Shown here in pieces: positions 1 through 64,000 of a stretch of 64,000 bases of DNA. Numbering within the stretch: the first letter of the stretch is position 1; each line of letters starts with the position of its first letter. The notes beneath the pieces were generated by a model. The model saw only the letters and a program-made list of their open reading frames with translations, searched no databases and was not told where the DNA came from. Source of the DNA: Callorhinus ursinus (lineage: Eukaryota > Chordata > Mammalia > Carnivora > Otariidae); the NCBI RefSeq assembly GCF_003265705.1, contig NW_020312867.1, positions 988,600 to 1,052,599 on the forward strand. The letters run 5' to 3'. Position numbers and translations under genes: made by a program.

Positions 1-1413
1 AATAGACTCCAAATGGTTGAAAGACCTAAACGTGAGACAGGAGTCCATCCAAATCCTAAAGGAGAACACAGGTAGCAACCTTTTCGACCTTAGCCGCAGC
101 AACTTCTTCCTAGAAACATCGCCAAAGGCACGGGAAGCCAGGGCAAAAATGAACTATTGGGATTTCATCAAGATAAAAAGCTTTTGCACAGCAAAAGAAA
201 CAGTCCACAAAACCAAAAGACAACCGACAGAATGGGAGAAAATATTTGCAAACGACATATCAGATAAAGGGCTAGTATCCAAAATCTATAAAGAACTTAC
301 CAAACTCAACACCCAAAGAACAAATAATCCAATCAAGAAATGGGCAGAAGACATGAACAGACATTTCTCCAAAGAAGACATCCAAATGGCCAACAGGCAC
401 ATGAAAAAGTGCTCCACATCGCTCGGCATCAGGGAAATCCAAATCAAAACCTCAATGAGATACCACCTCACACCCGTCAGAATGGCTAAAATTAACAAGT
501 CAGGGAACGACAGATGTTGGCGGGGATGTGGAGAAAGGGGAACCCTCCTACACTGTTGGTGGGAATGCAAGCTGGTGCAACCACTCTGGAAAACCGTATG
601 GAGGTTCCTCAAACAGTTGAAATTAGAGCTACCGTTCGATCCAGCAATTGCACTACTGGGTATTTACCACAAAGATACAAATGTAGGGACCCGAAGGGGT
701 ACGTGTACCCCAATGTTTATAGCAGCAATGTCCACAATAGCCGAAGTGTGGAAAGAGCCAAGATGTCCATCGACAGATGAATGGATAAAGAAGAAGTGGT
801 ATATATACACAATGGAATATTATGCAGCCATCAAAAGGAATGAGATCTTGCCCTTTGCAACGACGTGGATGGAACTGGAGGGTGTTATGCTGAGTGAAAT
901 AAGTCAATCAGAGAAAGACATGTATCACATGACCTCACTGATATGAGGAATTCTTAATCTCAGGAAACAAACTGAGGGTTACTGGAGTGGTTGGGGGTGG
1001 GAGGGATGGGGTGGCTGGGTGACAGACATTGGGGAGGGTATGTGCTACGGTGAGCGCTGTGAATTGTGCAAGACTGTTGAATCACAGATCTGTACTTCTG
1101 AAACAAATAACGCAACATATTTTAAGAAAAAAGAAAAAGAAGAAGATAACAGGAGAGGAAGAAAAGGGGAGTACGTCAGAGGGGGAGACGAACCATGAGA
1201 GATGATGGACTCTGAAAAACAAACTGAGGGTTCTAGAGGGGAGGGGGATAGGGGGATGGGTTAGCCTGGTGATGGGTATTGAGGAGGGCACGTTCTGCAT
1301 GGAGCACTGGGTGTTATGAACAAACAATGAATCATGGAACACTGCATCAAAAACTAATGATGTAATATATGGTGATTAACATAACAATAAAAAAATTAAA
1401 AAAAAAAAAAAAA
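1..1413 (+). mobile_element. Young carnivore L1, 3' part (ORF2 end, 3' UTR, poly(A))
   Basis: The element enters from left of the window, so its full length is unknown. It holds the ORF2 C-terminus (2-946), a G-rich 3' UTR (gggagggatggggtggc; aggggaggggg) and a poly(A) tail after ataacaataaaa. It closely resembles the copies at 36706 and 48371. It is antisense to DHX35. Its 5' duplication would lie outside the window. Confidence 0.93.
2..946 (+). CDS. L1 ORF2p C-terminal part (partial)
   Basis: The frame is open from the first base ([10 protein letters not shown]) to TGA at 944-946, with no stop or shift over about 314 codons. A CX3CX7HX4C cluster ([18 protein letters not shown], about 514-567) is the C-terminal cysteine motif of L1 ORF2p. 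The ending [20 protein letters not shown] is typical of mammalian L1. The reverse transcriptase and endonuclease regions lie upstream of the window. The clean frame suggests a recent insertion; activity cannot be judged. Confidence 0.9.
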   Translation: MDSKWLKDLNVRQESIQILKENTGSNLFDLSRSNFFLETSPKAREARAKMNYWDFIKIKSFCTAKETVHKTKRQPTEWEKIFANDISDKGLVSKIYKELTKLNTQRTNNPIKKWAEDMNRHFSKEDIQMANRHMKKCSTSLGIREIQIKTSMRYHLTPVRMAKINKSGNDRCWRGCGERGTLLHCWWECKLVQPLWKTVWRFLKQLKLELPFDPAIALLGIYHKDTNVGTRRGTCTPMFIAAMSTIAEVWKEPRCPSTDEWIKKKWYIYTMEYYAAIKRNEILPFATTWMELEGVMLSEISQSEKDMYHMTSLI

Positions 1414-3614
1414 CCAGCACCCCAGAGTCCTGGCTGTGCTACCAGGTGGCCTAAGCTGATCAACACTGAACTTTTGCCTCAAAGGGACTGACCATGAAGC
1501 CGACTTCCCCTCAAAAAACAGGAATGTAGTATTCTTTGAGAGGAAAAGGCTAATGACAAAATAACACATGAAGGAAATGCAAAGAAAAGCTGGGGAGGAA
1601 GCTTTTGGGATGACTCCCATATGAAAGAACAGATGCACTTTTAAACAGGTGCGGGTGACGCTCTGGACCAGAATGAGCCAAGGCCCTGAGGTTAATAGGA
1701 GGGCATGGGTGACCAGTGATTTTCTCCGCAGAAAGTGGAAATGGAAGAAATGGGCTGTGGTCTGTGGCAGGAGGCACATCCAGCACATGAAGAAACACTT
1801 GCCAACATACAAAGACAGCAACTATGGCCACAACGTCCCACAGGTCTCAAGAAACAAAATGAACTGCTGGGGTAGTTTCTCCAGGAAAGATCATCTCTAA
1901 TGGTCCTTTCCAGTTCTATTATTCTGTTATTAGATTGGAAATATTCCCAACCTCCAGGCTTGTAATTATCATCCTTCCACAACATATGGATGAGAGGAAT
2001 ATTTGAGAATCATTTCCATCAAGTTAAGATATTATGCTGAAAGCTATGCAGTTAACCTCAACTCATCTATGGAAGGAGATAAAGAAAACCTATTTAACTT
2101 AATTTCTGTACTTTCCTGGCACATCAGCTTTCTATGGAGTTTGGATCATTTTTAAGATTTCTCCTTTAACATATGACTTCACAAAGTATCATGTTACCTA
2201 TAAGCTCCAGTAGAATGAAGCCTTGCTGCATTTGCAAAGAATCCCGAAACAATGCACCTCAGGACTGGATCCGGATCACCTGCACAAGGCAGCAAACAGA
2301 GTGACGGGTGAGCCCCTTGCCTGCCCTATGCTCTGAGTGCTCAGGCCTGTGCTGTGAGGCCCCCACCCTAGCTGCTTCAAGCCACCTCACAAACCTCTCC
2401 TGAACCAGCCCCAGCCCCAGCCCCAGCCCCGTGCCTCCCGGTGCTGGATGCCTGCCCTGGCACCATCTATGGCTGTTGAAGGAAGCATGCTGGACTGTTC
2501 CTTTAACTCAGGATGCCCCAATCCCACCAGGCTACAGGGTGACAGGGGAAAGGCCGGGCACCAGAACCCAAGAGAGCACACCACGGGCTGACCAGTGACC
2601 CCAAGAACTCCTTTCTGGAGAAAATCTTATGTTTCTTCCATAAGACACAACATTATTTCTGTGGTTATAAGCTACAGCACATAATTCTTCACAATTTTTC
2701 AAATGCCCCATTTTAATTGATGTCTGTATTGCTATAGTAAACATCTTCCAAGGATAGAGCCCAACCATTCATCAGATGATTTTCACAGGATACATACTAA
2801 ATGATCATGCAAAGGAAAATGTCATGTGTGTGGCTTACAACATACCGCACTTCATCAATTCTAAGACTCACTCTTTTTTCCCCCTTTAACTCACTAAAAT
2901 CAGGACAGCATTTTGTAATTATAACTGGCAGTACTTTTTTTCTTAGTGGTGCATAAAATAACAATGTCAGCGTCACCACACTCTTACTGGCAATGATTTG
3001 GCTAAAAGGTACCCCTTCTATTACTGTACATTTATCTATTACTATCTGTGTTTCTTCTTTTCTGAGTTTTCTGGTCTTCTGCCCATATATCAACTTGGAA
3101 ACTTTTTTTCTAAGCATGTTAAATGAACTCATTCTATGATAAAGTTTTTAATTTTTCATCTCTTGTCTGCTAAAAATATTTTTATTTGCTTTTTAACATC
3201 TAGAAATTTTAAATTTGTACATAATTTATTGTGCTTCCATCATTTTCTCTATTGTTTCTCAGCACAAGAACTGATAAATCTCAAATTTACATTTCTAACC
3301 ACAATCTGATCCAAGATTCAGTCTCTTCTCTCCAACTGCTACCCAAAAGAAACTTCTCTGTAGAACATACGTTCTTATTAGGGGGATATCACTTCCAAAG
3401 GGATGAAAATTGGCTCGTGGGGGCAGGGAAGGGAGGATATCTTAGGTACTGCAATGGCTGTGGCCCACCAAGACTCAACCTTACTTTACAAAATCGTATT
3501 TTCCTTCATGCTTAATTTCTCTCATTAGGAAGAATTTAAATTTAATGTCACTTTTCTCCTGAGTGAGAGGCTGATAATGAAAAACAGGTTAAGAAACACA
3601 GAGTAGTAAGGCTG
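1414..3614. other. DHX35 intron 18, no gene seen
   Basis: Between the L1 and the first old repeat I see no exon matching the DHX35 C-terminus and no other gene. A minus-strand frame without stops at 2797-3132 is discussed as a finding. Confidence 0.6.
2404..2430. repeat. (CCCCAG)n hexamer repeat
   Basis: Four to five copies of ccccag in tandem. Confidence 0.85.
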
Positions 3615-3990
3615 TCATCTGTCTGTTAGGTGACAAGCACTAGATCAGCTTCTCCCCAGTCAGCTGCCTTTGGAAGCTTCCCCGTTTCTATCAATGACAC
3701 CAACTTTACCCAATCACCCCGGTTTCAACTCTCCCCGCTCCCGTGAGCTTCTTCATTCATCAATATTCTGAGCATCTAATATGCCCCTCACCCCAAGCAC
3801 CTGTCTCCACAGCCTCCCTACCCTGTGCTTGCTAGTGCAACCAGGCTGCTGGACTGGACCTGGCCACCACTCGAGGCCTGCTGTACAACCTCCCAGGCCC
3901 AACCCCACCGGATTCCCTCCTCCCTGCATTCCTATTACATCCGCCACCCGTTTGCCTAAAGCACTGATGGGTCTACTCCTCTAACTTCGA
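3615..3990 (+). repeat. Possible L2 fragment
   Basis: C/T-rich plus-strand text with cctgtctccacagcctccct and tattctgagcatctaatatg resembles diverged L2. Weak. Confidence 0.35.
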
Positions 3991-4124
3991 AGAGAACTGA
4001 AGACCTCACACTATAGCACTCTGTCTACCTGCATCAATCTCTCCCTTCACTGCACTATTTCCTGAGAGAACCATGTCTTGGCCATTTTGTAATCACTTTC
4101 TAGTAGGATAGAAGCAAAAATAAG

Positions 4125-4345
4125 GCTGAAATGGCAGGAATGAAACTGCCTGAGTTCAAGTTCTGATTCCACCACACACTGTGTGACCTTCAGCAAGTTT
4201 CTCTTTGCCTCTTCGCCCATTGGTCTCATCTATAAATAGGGATACGAGTGGCATATATTCACTGGATCGGTGTGCGCATCAAATGAACTCACACGTAGGA
4301 ACACTCAGCGTACTGCCGCCCTGCTCTCGGCACTTACGGAACGCT
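4125..4345 (+). repeat. MIR
   Basis: tgagttcaagttctgattcc, cacactgtgtgaccttcagc and aagtttctctttgcctcttc match the MIR core. Confidence 0.75.
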
Positions 4346-4489
4346 AGCAGGTACTAGCGGTGCCGAGGGTGTCAGGGCGCCTGGCACGTGGCTGGCACTC
4401 ACTGGGCAATGGCCGAATGAACGAGCAGATGGGTCATCTCTTCAAGAGCACTGGTTATAAGCCTCACAGATCCAGCTCGGCTGAACCAG

Positions 4490-4640
4490 CTGTGTTGTCC
4501 TGAACTCAACTGAATCTCTCCCTAGGACTTTGTGACTCATCTGTAAAATAAGGATAGTATCACCCACACCTCACAGAGTGTCAGCTGTGACACCTGCCAT
4601 GGTATAACCATGTCCTCAATTAACAGTAGTCACGGTCACG
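4490..4640 (+). repeat. MIR fragment
   Basis: gactcatctgtaaaataagg and atagtatcacccacacctca match the 3' half of MIR. Confidence 0.55.
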
Positions 4641-5108
4641 GCCAAAAGTCAGAGACCATGTCTTATGCAGCACTCCTGTCTTACCCTAGGGACTGCTGAG
4701 ACTCAACACACAGACTCCATGAGTAATGTCTGCATTTGAAAATAAAATGTAATTTATTTGGAATAGCCCTAAATACTGTCCACTTCAAAGCAACTTTTCT
4801 TGCAAAGTCTACATGGGAAAATTACATAACATGCAATGATGTGAATGCTAATGATCCTGAAGTCTTGTCAGTGCTTGTCAATTTTTTTTTCCATTAAGAA
4901 TAGCCCTCAGATATACAAACAGACCTCCCTGGAAAAAACATGCTACTTTTACACGCTCAGCTTTTCACCGACACGGGCAATTCCGTGTGAGCCTGGGGAA
5001 GGTACGGAGCACACCGTGCTGCCTTGCACCAGCCTTGCACGGACTGTCCAGGACTACAAATGAACAGCACAGGATGGGGCGTCGCCGGGCATGGAGGTTT
5101 GCTCTTAC

Positions 5109-61230
<56,122 letters not shown>

Positions 61231-62019
61231 GCTGGGGTGAAAGGTCAGGAGGGAGACTCCACCCCTCCGTTGCGCGTGAGCCCCCAGAGGGGCCGGAGGG
61301 CGTGGCCCGCGAGGAGCCTCGGCCCAGGAGGTTTCCGCGGAGTTACGGCCACGCCCCCGTGGTCGCAACCGCCCCCCCAGCCACGTGACCTACGGCGGTC
61401 TCCAAGAGCGCTCCGGCCCCGCCCGCTGACCCACGTGACCGGTCCCGCCATCTTGGGGAAAGAGGGCGGTGTTCTCCAAGGTTTTTAGTGTAGTGTGTGA
61501 GGGTTCCGGGTGGCCTTTACAGGAGCACGGCGTGGGCCGGGTGGCGGCCGTTCGTCCCCGGAAGGGCAAGCTTTGGGAGAAAATTGCTGGCACGGGAGTC
61601 CCGTGGCTGCCAGCGGCACGCGGAGAGCACGGAGATAATGCGTCCTAAATTAACTGCTAAATAAACACTGATTGTGTTACAAGCTGCCCCAGCTAGACAG
61701 TTTCCCTTTCAGTCTTCTCCATATTTTTAAATGAAGGTTAATAGCAACTACCTCGTGGGTTTGCTGGTCCAGTAAATAATTATTGGGAGCCCAGTGTACA
61801 CCCAGGACCTGCAGTTTCAGCCCCTTACTGCAGCATCCGTCCAAGGTGGGGGCGAGGGTGAATAGTAAATGAATAAATGCTCGAGAAACAGTAGTGTTTA
61901 TTATCATCGGTGAATAAAACAATGGGAAGTGGTATGGAAATCTGGGGCCTTAAGAGTAATGCTGAAAAATTGGGGAAAAAATGGGTTGGAATAAGAGTCT
62001 TAGAAATGGGTAAATCAGT

Positions 62020-62215
62020 TAGGCTAGGGCACTAACCCAGTGTTTCCTCCAATGTGACGGCTCTTAGGATTGCGGTGCTTGTTAAAAATACAGATTCTAA
62101 GCCCTGATCCAGTCCTGAGTCAGAATCTCCAAGGGCATGGCCTGGGAACTTGTATTTTAGGAAGTTCCACAGATGGTTCTTCCAATCAACAGGTTAGAGA
62201 AAGATCCCACTAATC
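62020..62215 (+). repeat. MER5A-like hAT remnant
   Basis: gtgcttgttaaaaatacaga, ctgagtcagaatctccaagg and gggaacttgtattttaggaa match MER5A. Confidence 0.6.
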
Positions 62216-62344
62216 CAAAAAAGAGGAAGTATGTGATGGGTAGGCACCTAATTGGAAGGGAGAGGCTTCAGAATTTATGCATTTTTCGAGCTGTGATGAA
62301 AATTCTGCATTCTTTATAAGAAATGGCATACTCTTGGAAAGATC

Positions 62345-62515
62345 AAGAGATGTGAAGATAAGTAGAGGTGATTTGGAATCCTAACTTTGCCATTTTCTCA
62401 GGCCAAGCTGTCATCTAATCTTAGTTGTAAAATGAGGTCTTCAAAGGTTCTGTTAAATGAGATAACATGTAAAACACCTAACAGTGTAAGACTTAATAAG
62501 CAGTCAATGTTAGTT
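62345..62515 (+). repeat. MIR
   Basis: ggaatcctaactttgccatt, cttagttgtaaaatgaggtc and gttaaatgagataacatgta match MIR. Confidence 0.6.
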
Positions 62516-63149
62516 CTCCTTAAATAGAGCAAATCCACCAGGAGGAAAAAAATTAGAATTTACATGCATACATTCATTTTCCAAATATCCCCTTTATCTC
62601 CATAATAATAAAAATAGGGCTCTACATAACCTCTCTGCCAAGAAATCATTATTCATCTTTAAAATATCTTTACATGGGCCAGCTCTAAGAGTAAATTCAC
62701 TGGCTTAAGCATTCCCCTCTGTAGACTCAGAGCCTGTGTGCTCACTTTTGTGGTACCATTTAGTTGAACTATAGTTAATCTGCCTCTACTGTTAATATGG
62801 GGAGCTTCTGAAGGACAAAGATCATGACACATTCATACTCAGAACCCAATAACGAAGTACCTGTTGAGTAATGTATATAGGAACACTATGCTTTATACTT
62901 AGTTTTAATTCTTCATGGCACTGATCCTTGTTTTATCTTATTTTCACTAACAGCTGAAGCATAGAAAATGGGGTTTATACATGAATACAAGGGAAAATGA
63001 AATAAATGCCATTTTTTATTTCTATATTTTATAGATTACTCTGACTTAGGTGAAGAAGTCTTCCTATTTACAAAGAGACTGTAGACCGGCCATGCTCAAA
63101 TTACTGGATCATAATCCTAAAGCTAGAGGAGACTTTAGTCAACATCTAG

Positions 63150-63290
63150 CCTAAATTCTTTGTTTTATAGGAGAAAAAAACTTCGGTTCATGGAGATGAA
63201 AAGGACTTGGTCACACTCAATGAACATAATTTTAGTATCAGAACTGAAACTAGAATTCAGGCTTTCTAACTCCCAAGCCAGTGGTTTTTC
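63150..63290 (-). repeat. MIR-like fragment, minus strand
   Basis: gatgaaaaggacttggtcac and ctagaattcaggctttctaa resemble reverse MIR. Weak. Confidence 0.4.
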
Positions 63291-63976
63291 ACCCACATAG
63301 CCCATTTAAAACCATTAGAGCTTAGCTCTCCTAGATGAGAATTAGTTCATCTGCCTCAGAAAGTTCTAAAGCCTGACTGTCCCTAATGGGTTGTTTTGCT
63401 TTCACATACTTTTATTAGAGAAAACACCTAAGTAATAACCTAGATGCTGATGTTGTGGTTTTATTGTCACAAACTAGGAGTGGTCTTAATAGACGATCTT
63501 ATCCTTCCTAATTAACTATTTTTGGAAAGATTGACCTTAAATAACTATTCTGAAATTAAAACTTGTTTCTTGAGACTGCATCCAGAATTTATTTACTTCA
63601 TTGCCAAAGATTCCGTGAAAGTTTGAACATTTTGTTACATGGGGGTATATTTTGCAACTTCTCAACGATAATTGGTTTTTCAGAAAGATAATATTCCTCA
63701 AAATTATGTTTCATGGAAATGCTAAAGAAGTTTCTCTGTGCCTATGGTAGTTAATTGTTCCTTTCTACTTTGAAACATTTCCAGTCCAACCATCTTGGCC
63801 ATGTTTAGGAGGCATAAGATTTAGGGGTTTTCATCCTTGTACTAGTTTAAGGCTTTTATGTAATAAGTGATAGAAAACCCAATGCATTCTCTCTTATGCA
63901 AAAAAATGGCTCATATACTTCAAAAAGTCCAAGAGTAGTTCAGACTTGAGACACATAGGACATAATCAGGACTCAC

Positions 63977-64000
63977 GGGGCACCTGGGTGGCTCAGTCGT
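63977..64000 (+). mobile_element. Carnivore SINE, cut by window end
   Basis: Only the head ggggcacctgggtggctcag and four more bases are inside the window. It is intergenic, upstream of DHX35. Confidence 0.88.

Larger units (their letters stand above)
61601..63976. other. Intergenic region upstream of DHX35
   Basis: No exon-like frame or second gene is seen to the right edge. It holds a MER5A-like element, two MIR-type pieces and the start of a SINE. CpG density falls off after about 61.62 kb. Confidence 0.6.

Noticed and set aside
1692..1985. Minus-strand frame containing ERTIRDD, like a segment of the missing DHX35 C-terminus
   Set aside because: Only about six residues agree. The following residues do not fit DHX35, and there are no suitable splice signals or phase. 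Treated as chance.
61440..61620. Divergent second gene starting at the DHX35 promoter on the plus strand
   Set aside because: The CpG-rich region extends to the right, but I see no convincing start codon with coding-like frame or donor there. A non-coding divergent transcript remains possible but is unsupported by sequence.

Overview
The window is a piece of a mammalian genome, most likely from a carnivoran. The evidence is about 15 copies of the tRNA-derived carnivore SINE (SINEC type), with the diagnostic head gcgcctgggtggctcag, a B-box and a CT-rich tail, plus three young carnivore L1 3' ends. The SINE wording (tctgccttcggctcaggtcatgatcc) fits an arctoid caniform (bear, seal or mustelid group) better than dog or cat; that is an inference from remembered consensus sequences, not a search.

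One host gene dominates. From about 61.2 kb down to the left edge, the minus strand carries the DEAH-box RNA helicase gene DHX35. I can place 18 consecutive exons (5109-61230), all with GT..AG junctions and consistent phases. They encode residues 1-600 of a protein that is about 703 residues in mammals. The last C-terminal exons lie beyond position 1. The exons carry the helicase motifs in order: GETGCGKS (exon 3), TQPRR (4), TDGML (6), DEAH (7), SAT (8), FLTGQ (10), TNVAETSIT and QRAGRGGR (12). The start lies in a CpG-rich promoter with two CACGTGACC sites, a GC box and a YY1-like CCGCCATCTTGG site. Right of about 61.6 kb I see only intergenic sequence with old repeats.

The introns are filled with repeats in layers: very old MIR, L2, MER5 and L1M/HAL1-like remnants; carnivore SINEs, most flanked by clear target-site duplications; and young L1 insertions, one with a 100-N assembly gap inside it. 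Twelve of the 14 SINEs in the gene and all three young L1s are antisense to DHX35.

The most notable object is a processed POU5F1 (OCT4) retrocopy at 24883-26201, in intron 8 and in the same direction as DHX35. It is bounded by a perfect 19-bp duplication. Its 5' part of about 217 bp is not the usual OCT4 exon 1, so the parent RNA seems to have had an alternative or intron-retaining 5' end. A second unusual object is a minus-strand SINE at 54891-55427 whose duplications also enclose about 138 bp of non-SINE sequence, as expected for a 3' transduction; a later SINE has landed inside that extra sequence. I found no CRISPR array, operon or other prokaryotic system and nothing that looks like a wholly new gene system.
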